A stretch of DNA of 64,000 nt from Beta vulgaris subsp. vulgaris (taxonomy: Eukaryota; Streptophyta; Magnoliopsida; Caryophyllales; Amaranthaceae). Below, one piece after another: positions 35,102-47,940 of this stretch; within the stretch, counting starts at the first letter, position 1, and each line of letters starts with the position of its first letter. A program made the translations under genes and the position numbers. The stretch spans positions 34,285,508 to 34,349,507 of the forward strand of contig NC_079202.1 of the NCBI RefSeq assembly GCF_026745355.1. Reading direction: 5' to 3'. Below the pieces are notes generated by a model. It saw nothing but the letters and a program-made list of their open reading frames with translations, did not search any database and had not been told where the DNA came from.

Positions 35102-35712
35102 AGGGGCTTGCGAAGGTGCCACGTAGCAACTAATTCAACCGTTATCTTCATCATCAGCCGTAAATTTTCCTCCGTACGTCCTTAATGTATGCTTTATTGG
35201 ATTTTTCCTTTGTTGACCTTCGTTGTGATGAATTGATGATGACGGATGAAACTAAATTGGTTTTGTTGACCCTAAGTTTTGAAGATAGCATACAACAAAT
35301 ACAAATTAAGTGTACTAATAATATACAAAATATTTTAGCAGGCATGTTAGTAGATAATAGAGCCTACCCGAATTCGTGAATCTTTAAATATTCGACCCGA
35401 CGAATTCGGACAGGATTTATATCCTACTTTTTACAAAATGGATTTGGACTAGGTCCAAAATTATTACTCGGATTTGAATTCGTATATCCTTTTTTCAAAG
35501 TTAAGTATTTTAAAATATATATTTAAACGGGTAAAACTTAAAACCCTTGAACCCAAAGTTCAAGCCGTGACTTATATTTAATTTTAATATATGATCAAGA
35601 TGTAACATTGTAAACTAATCCCTCCTGTCTTTATTAGTTTACCTATTTATTTTGCACAAAATTTTAGGAGAAACAATATTGTGGGACATAGAAAGAAAGA
35701 GAAACTATTATT
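35102..35712. other. Intergenic AT-rich DNA with a possible LTR-start fragment
   Basis: At 35264 tgttgaccctaagttttgaa resembles the start of the Copia E LTR (tgttgacccttgagttttga at 41262). The similarity covers only about 22 bp. A Stowaway-like end (ccctcctgtctttattagt) lies at about 35620. It may have lost its other end to the neighbouring insertions. Confidence 0.4.
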
Positions 35713-35859
35713 ATTATTTTATTTTTTTTGGAAGATAAGTAAGTAATTGTATAAGCCCAAAACAACCCAAACAGCCTAAGGCAAGCTAGAAGATCCTAGC
35801 AGCCACAACTAATACTGGACAAACCCAACATTTACAAATCAGTTATCCATCTCCTATCA

Positions 35860-38800
35860 TCTTCTTTCACCTTAGTACTAACAATTTGTATGATTCTATG
35901 CTTTACTATATATTTGATTTCCTGTACAGTTTTATCTACAGTCATTATGACTTAATCCCAGTAGACAATATTTATATTCCTCTAAATCAGATACATTGTA
36001 GAAGCAACAGCTGCCAAAATCACCATCGTGTTAACCTTGCTGCTCTTATATCTATTCTTTATCCATATGCACATCTGGATAAGATTTCTCTTCATCCACC
36101 TTATGCCAAGCCATTGTATAATAGAATAGATACACTGCTCACTAAATCTACACTCAAATAGCAAGTGTTGAATTGTCTCAGGATGTTGTTGGCAGATGAC
36201 GCATTTATCATCTACACACATGTTTATCTACTTCAATCTCTGCCTTGTTTTCAGTCGATTTTGCACAGCTAACCACATTACCAATCTGTGCTTAGGCAGA
36301 GTTTATCTATTCCACACGTACACACTCCATGGGACTTGCCTACTATCATCCAGTAGCGCCTTCTAGTGTTTCTTGATACTGAACTGGTCATCCATAAGCT
36401 AGCCACTGCTCACCACTTGTTTTTCATTCATTATATTCTTAGCTTGGCACACATACTTCCAAGCCCAGCTAGCATGACTTGGGGCAACATAGGATCCCCA
36501 TGTAGCTTCTTTAATGTATATTTCATTTAGGGATGGGCAAGGGTCGGGTCCAGGTGGACCCTAGACCCGGACCCTAAATAATTTTGCAGACCCAGACCTG
36601 GACCCTAAGGGTCTGAAAAAATTGGACACAGACCCAGACCCGGACCCTAAGGGTCTGGAGTGTCTAGAGGGTCTGGAGGGTCTGGAGGGTCCAGGCCTAA
36701 ATTCTTTATTTTACCAAATTTTCAGCATTATTAATATCAATAATCATCTGAAATTCGCATGAAACAAATACAAAAAATCGCATGAAACAAACACAAGAAT
36801 TCGCATGAAACAAACACAAACATATAAATTGAAAAAAAACATAACAAAGACAAACTTATAAACTGAAAAGAAAACGAAACAAACCCAATTCACAAACATA
36901 TGAACTGAAAAAAAGAGAAACAAACCTAAACATACAAACTGAAAAAAACGAAACAAACAGATTTTACATAAGAGTTCAGAATGGTTGTTTTGGTGTTTTA
37001 GTTTAGGTTTTACTCTTTTAGAAAATCAATTTATTTTATTTTTAAAACGTTAAAATGTATATATTAAATAAGTTTAGGGTCTAAGGGTCGGGTCTGGGTC
37101 CAAAATGTTAAGACCCGGACCCTAAAAACTTTACTTGGACCCAGACCCAGACCCGGACCCTTAGGGTCTGACAAAGTTGGACCCAGACCCGTAAATTAGG
37201 ATCGGGTCCTGGACCCATGCCCATTCCTAATTTCCTTCACCCATTTCACCCATAAGTTGTCTTTTTTCTGTGCCATTACCCAAGCTAGCTTCTAATAACA
37301 ACAATATTCCATTTCCACGTTTCTCTAAATCCAAGACCTCCTGCCTTTTTCGAATTACATAATTTCTCCCAAGAAATAGCCCCTGCTTTTGTATCATTAT
37401 GAGTACCAGACCACAAGAAACACCGACAAATAGAATCAACCTCTTTCAGCACACTCTTTGGAATAATAAACAGTTGTCCCCAATAAGTGTGAATGCTCAT
37501 TAAAACACTGTTAGCAAGCTGATATCGAGCTGCAAAAGACATATTGCGTGTACTCCAAATTCTAATTCTATTCATCATCTTCTCAATTAGAAGTTGGCAG
37601 TCCTTTGCCTGCAGTTTTGAGGTTGAGATAGGAACCCCAAGGTAACTGAAAGGCAGCTTCCCAATTTTAAATCTACTAACATCAGTTATTCTCTGGATTT
37701 CCATCTGAGCCATCCCAGTAAAATAGACCTCAGATTATTTATGCTTGTTAACCTCCAGAGCTGAGGCATTTGAAAGCCTTGAAGAAGCATGTAAATGGAC
37801 CTGAAGTCAGGCCATGACAAAACAACAATAAGTCATCAGCAAAACAGAGATGTTCTAGCTTCAAACTTCGACATTGAGCATGATATTTACATCACTCCAA
37901 CTCTCCTACATAAGCCAAAATCCTATCCAGATAGTCCATATAGAGCAAAGAGCAAAGGGACATTGGATCCCCTTGCCTTAGGCCTCTCTGAGCCCCATTT
38001 AGCATAATTAAGAACATAGGTGTTCTAACACACACCATAATCTGCTCAATGAACTTCTTTGGGAACCCCACACCTTCTAACATTTGTTGAATAAAATCCC
38101 AGTTGACCGTATCATAGGCTTTTTTTAGGTCTAACTTCATCATGTACCCAACTCTACTAGTTTTCCTCTTGTACTGTTTGACTAGATCTTGCCAAATCAG
38201 TACATTGTGAAGAATACTCCTTCCAGCAACAAACACCCCCTGGCTACCAGACACAATATCAATTAGCACTCTATTCAGCCTTTCACTAATCAATTTAGTT
38301 ATACATTTGTATAACATTGAGCAACACGCAATAGGACAAAATTCACTAACATTTTCAGGTACTTTAACCTTAGGAATTAAGGTTAAAGTAGCAACATTAA
38401 TAACCTTTAAGAGTTTGCCAGTTTTAAAAAAATCCAGCACAGTTTCACTTACTTCATCCCCAATTACTTCCCAACAGTGCCTATATAAACAACTATTAAA
38501 CCCATCAATTCCCTGAGCCTTGTCATTAGGAATGGTAAACATCACCCTTTTAACATCCTCCTTGGTGAAATCAGCTTGCAAGATTCTAGAGTGCCCCTCT
38601 GTAATCCTGTTTCCCTTGTTCACAAGTGTCTCCAGTACTGCTTGTTTTTGTGATGTACAAGAAAAAAGGTTATTGTAGAAGTTTATAAATGCTGCATCCA
38701 CTGTTTCTTTTTTTATTCTGCCATACACCATCAATATCATGGATAGCATGCACTTTGTTATGTCTTCTTAGAGCTTTAATAGCTTGATAGAACGTACACC

Positions 38801-39893
38801 TTCGAATTTTCATCGCCACATTTTAGCGGAGTCAACTTGGCCTGCTGTTGCAGCATGGAATAAAGCATTTTCTTAGCCTGACCGTATTGCTCCTGAGCCA
38901 CTTTCTCATCAGATTATAAGCTAACATCCTTAGGATTCAAGTGCAAACTTGTTGCACTTCCTTCAACTTCTCTTTAGCAGTGAGAACAGAAGCCTCAATG
39001 TCATTACACCCTTTTTTTTCATCTCCCTTAAAGCCTTCTTTATGCTCTTAAGCTTTTGTACCACCCTGTACATAGCACACCCATTGATCTGCACACTCCA
39101 TTCATTCTTCACAATGTCAAGCAACTCATCATATTGACACCACAAATTAAGAAACCTAAATGGCTTCTTTTGATTATGATCAGGATACACACACACCAAC
39201 ATTGGTGTATGGTCGAAATCCTCCTCAAGGAGGAAACTTACTTCAGCTTGCTCAAAGAGATCTAACCAGCTTTGGTTTGCTAGAATCCTATCTATGCTTG
39301 AGAACACCCTTTGCTCCCCATCCTGTTTGTTGCTCCAAGTATAATATCTACATGTAGCCTTTACATCGGTAACTTGGCATTCATTTATGCAAGACAACAT
39401 AGGAGCGAGTAATCTCTGCCCTTCTCACCACACTACCAATTCTATCATCAGTACTACTCAAGGCATTAAAATCCCCAAGAATCAACCAAGGGCCATCCCA
39501 CCTACTATATATCTGCTTTAATCCTGCCCACAATTCATTCCTACTTTCCTGGTCATTAAACCCATACACAAATGTGCATGCAAAATCATTAACACCATTC
39601 TTCGGTTGCACAAAGCAATGCATATATTGACTATTCATAGTCAGTATGTTTAAGTTGAAAGAATTAGGACACCAACCCATCATTATTCGTCCATTTTCAT
39701 GACAGCTCAAGTTGTGAGTAAAGCACCATCCAGAGCACAAATTTAAGTAAACATTTCCCAGATTCTTCATTTTCACCCTTGTATCCAAGAGGCTAAACAA
39801 TTTTATATTGTGAGAATTTATGAAATTCCTCGCTTCATTTTGCTTGTTTCTATTGTTTAGACCTCTTATGTTCCATGCCATAATGTTATCCAT
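35860..39893 (-). pseudogene. LINE D ORF2, frameshifted and split by a hAT-like insertion
   Basis: The endonuclease begins MDNIMAWNIRGLNNRNKQ (39893) and includes WLILGDFNALSSTDDR. The next piece (39400-38963) reads YYTWSNKQDGEQRVFSSIDR. The reverse transcriptase (38749-37892) has DKAQGIDGFNSCLY and LRQGDPMSLC. After a frameshift come the catalytic FADD (37832-37843) and LPFSYLGVPISTSKL (37713 onward). The hAT-like element lies at 36528-37229; once it is removed, coding resumes with EIYIKEATWGSYVAPSHASWAWK. The zinc finger CVDDKCVICQQHPETIQHLL (36221-35982) closes the protein. There are multiple breaks in every part. Confidence 0.85.
36528..37229. mobile_element. 702-bp hAT-like element with 8-bp TSD inserted in LINE D
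   Basis: Left end TAGGGATGGGCAAGGGTC. Right end in reverse complement TAGGAATGGGCATGGGTC, 16 of 18 identical. Flanks atttcatt (36520-36527) and atttcctt (37230-37237) match at 7 of 8. Both arms are built of reiterated GACCC/GGGTC words (ggaccctaagggtctg) for more than 150 bp. The centre (36758-36960) is A-rich, with a degenerate repeat of gcatgaaacaaacaca and aactgaaaaaaa. No transposase. Removing it with one TSD copy restores the LINE D coding order. Confidence 0.85.
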
Positions 39894-40239
39894 GAAGGCT
39901 AGGGGAAGTCATCCCCTGACTTTTATCCACCAGTTGAATACCCAAAAGCTCCTCATTACTCCTTTCACTTCTTCTCGCACCTGCATTCTCGTTGCCAACC
40001 TCCTGTTCAGAATTCACCATTCTTTCACTATGTTCATCTCCAGCTTCATTAGCTTCATTTAAACCATGAAATGAATTATGGAATGGAATCAGTGGTTCCT
40101 GCTGCACCATCGCACATCGTGAAACACCCACCTGTTGAAACCCATCAACATCCTTCACAACTTGTCTCTTCTGTACCCATACCTTTTTTCCACCATTCTT
40201 CTTACAATGTTCCATTTCATGCCCAAACCCATTACACTT

Positions 40240-41171
40240 TGAGCAATGAATAAGCCTCCATTATTCATATTCCACTTTTTGCTCAACTATATTTCCATGC
40301 TCATTACAGAAAGCAACAATGTTAGACGGGTTTTTATGTATTTCAACCTCTACCATAACTCGAGCAAAGTTCAGCTTACCTTTCTCCTTCGTAGCTTGAT
40401 CCATTCTCACTGCTTTCCCAATGATTCCAACAATTTTAAATAGACTTTTCTCGCCCCAATATTAGAATGGCAAGTGAGGGAGATTAATCCAAATGGGCAC
40501 ATTCGAAACGTCAGCCTTGTCTATTGTCATATCTGGATCCCACAATTCGTGATCAAAGGTTTTTGATCAAAGAATCGAAATCCTCCCGACGTCACCTTAA
40601 TACAAGATTCAACATATTCAAAATGCACAATAAACACACCTCTATCCACCATTGCTATTTTATTAATCCCTAACATTCCCCAAATACGCCTAAAATATCC
40701 CTCCATTATTGTCAACGGTGGGTTAGCCCCCAAAACATAACAAAAACCGCCGATGACCAATATTCAATCTCGTATTGAATCATCAGTATCAATTGTAACA
40801 GCATTGGAAGGGATACTTACAGGTTTCTCTGACTGCTCAATTTCCTCTGCCCATGACATTCTCCTCGCATTGCTAATTGCCTTCTCGCTACTGTGGATGA
40901 CATTAAGCCAATCCGAGAGTACCGTCTTCTCCATAGATTGCTGACAATTAATCTCCATAGTTACCTCAGGAATTACTTCCGTCGCTCCATTCAACTCACT
41001 CTCCTTTGAATTCGTCTTCTCCAGAATTGGACTAGGCACATTTAGAGCCGACACTCCCGTAACTTCATCGACACTTTTTGTTTTTCTCACCGGTGACGTA
41101 GAAGGTCCTGACCCGTTGTTCTTTCCTTTACCTTTCCGAGCACTTTTCTTAGCTCCCCTCCCTTTTTCCAT
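40240..41171 (-). pseudogene. LINE D ORF1, frameshifted
   Basis: It starts MEKGRGAKKSARKGKGKNNG (very basic). The frame stops at 40764 and continues in another frame as CYVLGANPPLTIMEGYFRRI and DRGVFIVHFEYVESCIKV, a DUF4283-type region. A knuckle-like CSKCNGFGHEMEHC (about 40240-40200) follows. The C-terminal part in a third frame reaches 39886. It is homologous in layout to ORF1 of LINEs A and C but not close in sequence. Confidence 0.75.
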
Positions 41172-41261
41172 GGCGCCAACGTAGCAGAGGTAGTCGCCAT
41201 TTGGCTACGCTGGAAAAAAAAGAAACAAAAATAGAAGCAAAAGAAATAGGTAAACTATTAT

Positions 41262-42769
41262 TGTTGACCCTTGAGTTTTGAAGATGACTTAACCACAAAA
41301 GACATAGTTTTATGTTGTTGCAAGGTAATTCATTCTCGAGCAAAGAGAATACTTGATTGAAGATTAAAACAGATAATTAATCAAAGATCGAAGTAAAGAT
41401 GTTTGAGTGATGAAGAATCAAGCATGGAATGAAGATTATAATACATTAGGGTGTATTTATTATCTTCATGTTAAGGTTGATTAAAAGTTTAATTAAGTTC
41501 GTGGTGAATTCTCAAAGGAACTTGGTTTGTTCCCATGAAAGGAAAGACCTGGCACTATAGGAACAAGGTTAGGGAACAAGACTTAAAATTGGTTTTAGGA
41601 ACACCTAAGAGTCTCTAAAGTTGTGCGCCTAATAATGTATGCGCCCAATATGTAGTTAGAGTTTTTAGGGTTGTTTTACTAAGATCCATATTTTAGGAAT
41701 TTAGTTTAAGTTTGTTAGGAAAAGATTTTAAAAAGATTTTCTGATTTTAATATAACTGATTTTCAAATTTTATTTATATTTTATCTTTTATATTTTATTT
41801 AAAAGATTTGTTTTCAAAATATAATATTTTCCGGTTTTTAAAAGTTTCGGTTTTAAATATAAAACTGTTTTCCGTTTTATTAAAAGATTTTGAAAAAGAT
41901 ATTTTCCTAAAAACTAGCTAAAGTATATTTATTTATTTCCTAAAATTGACTTACACGCCTAAAGTTACTGCTACACGTTTTATGTAGTTAGTGGATTTAG
42001 TGGCTTAAGTTAATTATCCTCCAAGTATTTAATTAATTAAATAAGTTTAATTATTCTCCAAGTTTGAAAACCACGTAATATGTTACTGCTTCTCTTATGA
42101 AGTGAAGTAGTGGATTAGTGGATGTTTACTTCATGGAATAATTAATTTAATTTAATTAATTAATTAAAATCATGGAGACATGTGATAATGGTCTAATTAG
42201 TGGAGAACATGTCTTGTCTTAATTGTCTATAAATAGGCGCCTAATTCATTGAGCAAAATTGTGTCTGACTTAGTTAATTTGTCTTAAGTTATCTAAAGTG
42301 TCAGTGCCTTTTCCTTAAGAGAATTCATACTTACATTAATCGAGTTTATTACTCTTCCATTGTTTTACAAAGTGTATTTTTGAGAAAAGGGTTTGAGTGA
42401 ACTCTTGTAAGTGTGAGAAAGCTTTGAGTGAAGCAAGAGAAAGAAGAAAAGAGAAAGGAACTTCGAGTGAAGTTTGAGAGAACGTCAGTTGTGGGAACTG
42501 TCGTTGGGAACTTGAGTTGAGTGACTTAAGTTAATGAGAAAAGTAATAGGTTGTAATCAGAGTTGTTTTGGCCTATTATAGTGGAAAGTTGTTTAAAATC
42601 CCTTGTGGTCGAGGTTGTTTCTTCCTACTAGGCCTAGGAAGTTTTTCCTCGTAAAATCTCTCGTGTTCCCATTGTTTGTTCCCAAGTTTACTTTTAATTC
42701 CGCAAAAAGTATAGCTTATTCTCTCACTATAATTCACCCCCCCTCTTATAGTGCTCATATTATACAACA
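41262..42769 (+). repeat. Copia E 5' LTR
   Basis: It begins TGTTGACCC and ends TATACAACA just before the primer-binding site. It is about 1.5 kb long, with a TATA-like cctaTAAATAGGCG at about 42228. The left boundary directly touches the right TSD copy of LINE D. No 3' LTR is present in the window. Confidence 0.75.
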
Positions 42770-42771
42770 AT

Positions 42772-42783
42772 TGGTATCAGAGC
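42772..42783 (+). other. Copia E primer-binding site (tRNA-Met)
   Basis: TGGTATCAGAGC is complementary to the 3' end of initiator tRNA-Met, the usual primer of plant Copia elements. It starts two bases after the LTR. Confidence 0.9.
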
Positions 42784-42833
42784 GGGAACTCTAAATTCAG
42801 GAAACCCTGTTGAGTTCAAGATCTTGAAAAATA

Positions 42834-45800
42834 TGAATACTAGAGAGAAACTGGAAGAAGGGTACTCTACGCAGAGGCCACCAATGTTCAATGGTAAGTT
42901 TTACACTTACTGGAAGAACAGAATGGAGATCTTTATCAAAGCCGACAATTACCAGGTATGGAGAGTCATAGAGGTAGGTGATTTTGAAGTCACTACCACT
43001 AATGACAAAATGAGGTAATTCCTAAATCTATATCTGATTTTGATAAAGTGATTTCGAAAAGATGGAAATTAATGCTCTTGCTATAAAACATGCTTCATTG
43101 TGGTCTTGGACCTCATGAACACAATCGTGTCATGGGATGAAAACCGCAAAACAAATTTGGGATCTTCTTGAAGTCACTCATGAAGGTACGAGTGAAGTTA
43201 AGAGATCAAAAATAGATCTTTTGATGAACCAATATGAACTTTTTCAAATGAAATCAAAAGAGTCTATCCAAGACATGTTTACACGCTTTACTAAATTATT
43301 AATGAGCTAACATCTCTTGGAAAGTGATTACATCTGAGGAACAGGTACGAAAGGTCCTAAGGAGCCTTCCTAGGGATCGATGGATGGCTAAGGTAACTGC
43401 CTTACAGGAAACTAAGGACTTTACAAGTTCAATTTGGAACAACTTGCTGGTTCCCTATGACTCATGAGTTGCAATTGGACAATGAGAATGGAGACATGTC
43501 CAAGCAAAAATCGATTGCCTTAAAAGCTGATGAAAGTGAAGACTCAGAAATGATGAAGAAGAATCCGCTCTCATGGTCCGAAAATTCAAAAGAATGTTTA
43601 GGAACATGAAGAATGGAGATTACAAAGGTAAGAATAAGAAATATTCTAACAAACTTGTTTGTCATAAGTGTGGCAGTTCTGAGCACTTCATCAAGGATTG
43701 TCCCCAATGGGAACAAGAAAAAGGCAAAGGAAGGGAACGAAGCAGAGATAGGAACAAGGAATAAAAATCCTATACTCGATCTGACATGAAGAAAGCTATG
43801 GTTGCTGCATGGGGAGACTCTGACTCCGAAGAAGAAGATGATCCTCAACCAAATGAGGAGACTGCAAACTTCTGTCTTATGGCTCTTGACAATTCCGAAT
43901 CTGATGAAGAGATTGAATCTCTTGAGGCAAGTCTAGACACCATCAAAACTCGTCTTAATTCTTTAAGTAAAGAAAAATTATTTGAGTTTATTGTTGACGC
44001 TGTAAATGATTGCAAAGATGAGACATTAAACTAAAACAATGTCAACATGCTTTAAGTTAGCAAAGGAACATACCTCTTGGCTTAAAAGTGTTCGAATTGA
44101 TATTGAGAAAAGATTTTTCGAGTTGTTTGACAAAAATCTTAAATTAAAAGAGGATTTCGAAAATCTTAAAAATGAGAACTACTTGTTAAGCTTGAGTTAT
44201 CACAATAAAAGAGTTTGTTCCTGAAGTAAGTTCATTTGACATTAAGTCAGTTCCCTTGCAAAGTTTCAAATCTGAAATAAACGAATTGAAAAATCATGTT
44301 TCATTTTTGGAAATTGAAAATAATGAACTTGTAGGGGAACTGCACCAAATGAGAAATGAAAAGAAAATGCTACCTATTCCAAACTGGATTAAGAACCCTC
44401 AAACAAAACGAACTGAAGGTCTTGGTTTTAATCACAAAAAGAAATTTGAAAAACCTAAAAAGAGAGTTGATTTACCAAGTGATAAAGTTTGTATGTTTTG
44501 TGGGAACACTGGTCATTTAGGAACTCTTGTCCTAAAAGACTTGGTCGCATTAATGAGAACTTGGAAACAAGTAGAGTAATTGGAAAAAGAAATCTATTGT
44601 TCCTGAAGGAAAGGAACCCAAGAAAGATTGGGTTCCTAACTCTAACAATTAGTTTTCTTGCAGGTTGGAGTGAGGGGGAACAACACATGGTACCTAGACA
44701 GTGGTTGTTCTAAGCATATGACTGGAGATAAATCAAGATTTCTCTCACTCTCAGCCTATATGGTGGAAGTGTGACTTTAATTTGGTGACAACAAGAAAGG
44801 TAACATAGTTGCCATGGGCAAAGTTGGTAAGTCAACGTCACATTCCATAGATATGTTTTTCTAGTTGATGGATTTAAGCATAACTTGTTAAGTATTTCCC
44901 AATTCTGTGATAGGGAACTGTGTGAAGTTTAATAGTGAAAAATGTTTAATTGTCAACAATAACACAAAGGATTCATTTTGGAAGGAACAAGGAAAGGGAA
45001 CACATATGTTGTGGATCTCAACCTTGTTCCCAAAAACAATTACATGCCTTAGTGTTATTGATGATGATTCTTTTTATGGCAAGCGTCTAGGTCATGCTAG
45101 CTTTTCTTTGCTTGACAAACTCGTTCTAAAGAACTAGTTTTAGGTTTACCTCATTAAGTTTCATTTAGATCATGTTTGTGATGCATGCGCAAAAGGTAAG
45201 CATGTTAGGTCCCTTTCAAGTCCAAAATGTGGAAGTACCACAAGACCTTTAGATTAATTCATATGGATTTATGTGGACCTATGAGGATCAAAGTAGGAGT
45301 GGAAAGAAATATGTGTTGTATTGTAGATGACTTCTCTAGATTTACTTGAGTTATTTTTCTTTCTAGCAAGGACGAGACTTGTGATGAGTTCCTTGTCTTT
45401 GCAAAGAAAGTTCAAAATTTGAGTGGTCAAAACTGCTACACCTTAGATCCGACCATGGCAAAGAATTTGAGAATTTAAGTTGATGATTTAGAGAGACAAT
45501 GGTTAGATCACAATTTCTCGCCCCTAGAACACCTCAACAAAATGGTGTTGTTGAAAGGAAGAATAGAACATAGAAGAAATGGCTAGGACTATGTTGATAG
45601 CTAGTGGTCTTTCTCTAAAAACTTTTTGGGCCGATGTAATACTGCTTGTCATCATTATAAATGTGCCATGGTAAGACCTTTATTAAATAAAACTCCTTAT
45701 GAGCTGTATTTTGGTAAAAAGCCCAATATTACATATTTCAGAACATTTGGATGTAAATATTTTGTTCATAATAATGGAAAACAAAGTCTTGGAAAATTTG

Positions 45801-46010
45801 ATGCTAGAAGTGATGAAGCAGTATTCTTAGGATACTCTTCTAGAAGCAAAGCTTATAGAGTTTATAACAAAAGGTCTATGTGTGTAGAAGAAAGTGTGCA
45901 TGTTATTTTTGATGAAACAAATAAATTTGTTGTAAGCACACAGGTTGAAGATGACTTCGAAATAGGTTTTCTTATCAAGTGCATCTATCAGAATCCTTCT
46001 GTGTGATTCA
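42834..46010 (+). pseudogene. Copia E gag-protease-integrase, decayed and 3'-truncated
   Basis: Gag begins MNTREKLEEGYSTQRPPMFN, with FYTYWKNRMEIFIKA, in a family using a DUF4219-type start. The zinc knuckle CHKCGSSEHFIKDC is at about 43660-43701. Coiled-coil-like acidic and lysine-rich stretches follow (43786-44340). The protease has NNTWYLDSGCSKHMTGDKSR (about 44680-44740). The pre-integrase region reads KRLGHASFSLLDKLV, and the integrase core has IHMDLCGPM and TPQQNGVVERKN (about 45525). YELYFGKKPNITYFRTFGCKY with FLGYSSRSKAYRVYNKR (45626-46006) is the integrase C-terminal region. Frameshifts and stops are frequent. Reverse transcriptase, RNase H and the 3' LTR are missing, and the homology stops near 46010. 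Confidence 0.88.
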
Positions 46011-46559
46011 CAAGTGATGAGATCGGCAATAAGGAGGATGATAAAGAGGAGGATGATGGTGCAAGCACACGTCATACTGATTGCGACGATGATGATGTTT
46101 TGGGTGCTTTCAATTATGTTAATGATGATGATGAGGATGATGTACATTTCAACCTCGGAGATGATTAGGATTTATGTTATTCTTTTTTATTTTAGTTTGC
46201 GTTCGATTGATTTGTTATTTACTGGATTTAGAACATGTTATGTTAGTTTATTAAGTTGAGTTCTTATGATGTATCATGAATGTTTTTAGGATTGGATTAG
46301 TAATTACCAAACACCCTACTTTGGATATTGCACTACAACTGTATCTTAGGTGTTGGTAAGCTACTCTTGTGGTCTTCACAAATGGAGGCCTAATGATTTG
46401 AATGATTTACCAAATGTGCTCTTAAAAGTCCAATATATTCTAGAATTACAACTAATGTTGGGGTGTCGAAATTTAGCCACTATTGTGGAAGGTTGGCCAC
46501 TGTGTTGAGGAATAAAGATGCTATTTTTCTAATAAAAAAACACATAAATATAGCAACAT
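46011..46559 (+). other. Junction region with a short acidic coding-like tail
   Basis: Immediately after the Copia E break, 46014-46167 reads (in the frame EIGNKEDDKEEDDGAS...) an Asp/Glu-rich segment ending HFNLGDD and a TAG. It looks like an acidic protein C-terminus, as in some hAT transposases, but I cannot assign it. The remainder to 46559 is AT-rich with nothing recognised. Confidence 0.35.
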
Positions 46560-47940
46560 TCACTATTAATCAATCATGTTGGAGTAATGATGGGCCTTCA
46601 TAATATTGTTTTGCAATCTGCTTACACGCACATATCTAGGCATTGCCAAAACAAATATGCTGATCAAATTTGCTTGCTTTGTAAACTATAAATTCTTGCA
46701 TCGGGGTTAAACTTTAGTACTGATGTGTTTATCAAAAATTCAACTAAGATCACAAATAATTAACTGAGATCCCATAATATCTAAATTGTATGTCGTGATG
46801 AAGTGGTGCATTGATTGAGTAATATACATGTTAATGATTTTTGGCCATTTAGATATTGCCAAGGGTTGGCTGCACAATATACTTGCATTATGAAATTAAA
46901 AATTGGAGCAGGTTGAAATATAAATCAAGGTACGTATATCTAATTTTAAATTAAAATACCAATAGATATAAGTTGTGAATTATACTAAAGTTATTTATTG
47001 ATAGAAAAAAAACTTGCAGTAAATATATCATGGCCATTTACATCGTCTTGTGTGGACGTTGCCAATGTTTTGTTGCACAATAAATGCGAGTTGGAATTTA
47101 TCTAAAACATCCCTCCTTCGTTTCAATTAATATGATGTTAATTCTAGGAATGACAGATAGATAAATAGGTGGCCCATTTTTTGGGTCTAAAATGAAGGTA
47201 ATTTGGGAAAAAATAGGAAAGATTATGTAATTGGGCAATATATCAAAGGTATTGTATTATTTTAAAATAAATCAATTGGATGAATATTTTATTTTTGGAG
47301 AATTTAGCAGATCTATTATGACAATTCTAACTAAGAAAACTATAGCATCTATTTTAAAACGGGAAAGTATATATTGTATGTGTTTATTTTGAGTATTACT
47401 CTATCTATTGAATATTCAACTAAGATCATAGATAATCTATATTAAATACCTGAATTGTATATTGATGGAGTCATAGTGGGCTTCAGAATTATCGGAACTT
47501 CGCTGTCCATTAAATTTGCATTCTAGCTACAAATTCTAGGGGTACAAATAAATTTAGTATTCTTGTCCATCTAAGATTCAACTAAGATCAATCTTAATCA
47601 ACTAAGGTGTCAAAATATCTGAATTGTTAATTTAAAAGGGTGACAATGGGACATGATAATTTATTTTGTTGTTTCCATTTTGTTATGTGGATATTGCATA
47701 TTCTTGTTGTCCCCTTAAAATTTCATTCTGAACTATAAATTGTTGGGGTTCCGATTTAATATTATTATGTTTAACTAAGGTTCAACTGAAATTTGCAAAT
47801 ATCCGTTTTCTATGTTGTAGTGAACTTGTATATTGATAGAGTAATAACGGGGCGTGAAGATGGTTTTGGTCATCTACATTGTTTTGTTTGGGCATTGTCA
47901 TAATGTGGCTATCACAAAGTAAATTCGTTTAAGATATGTA
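46560..47940. repeat. Decayed tandem repeat region
   Basis: The motif ttcaactaagatca recurs at about 46738, 47418 and 47576, and as ttcaactgaaat at about 47788. Between copies the same order is seen: ctgaattgtatattgat, gagtaat, ggccattta, a TTGTTTTG stretch, ggacattgcca and gcacaataaat. Spacing is irregular (158 to 680 bp), partly because of an inserted MITE-like piece. This looks like an old tandem array rather than a gene. Confidence 0.55.
47110..47372. mobile_element. Possible Stowaway-like MITE inside the tandem repeat
   Basis: The left end ccctccttcgtttcaatt and the right end (reverse complement ctttcccgttttaaaata) are weakly inverted, with an AT-rich body of 263 bp. Ends of this form are typical of Stowaway elements, but the match is poor and no TA duplication is clear. 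Confidence 0.35.

Larger units (their letters stand above)
35713..41251 (-). mobile_element. LINE D: full-length but decayed L1-like element with TSD
   Basis: aaactattatt occurs at 35702-35712 and 41252-41262, flanking the element. On the minus strand the order is a short A-rich leader, ORF1 (41171-40240), ORF2 (39893 to about 35860), a 3' region and an A-rich tail (35713-35730, AAAAAAAATAAAATAAT). A 702-bp hAT-like element sits inside ORF2. Many frameshifts show it is long dead. Confidence 0.85.
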
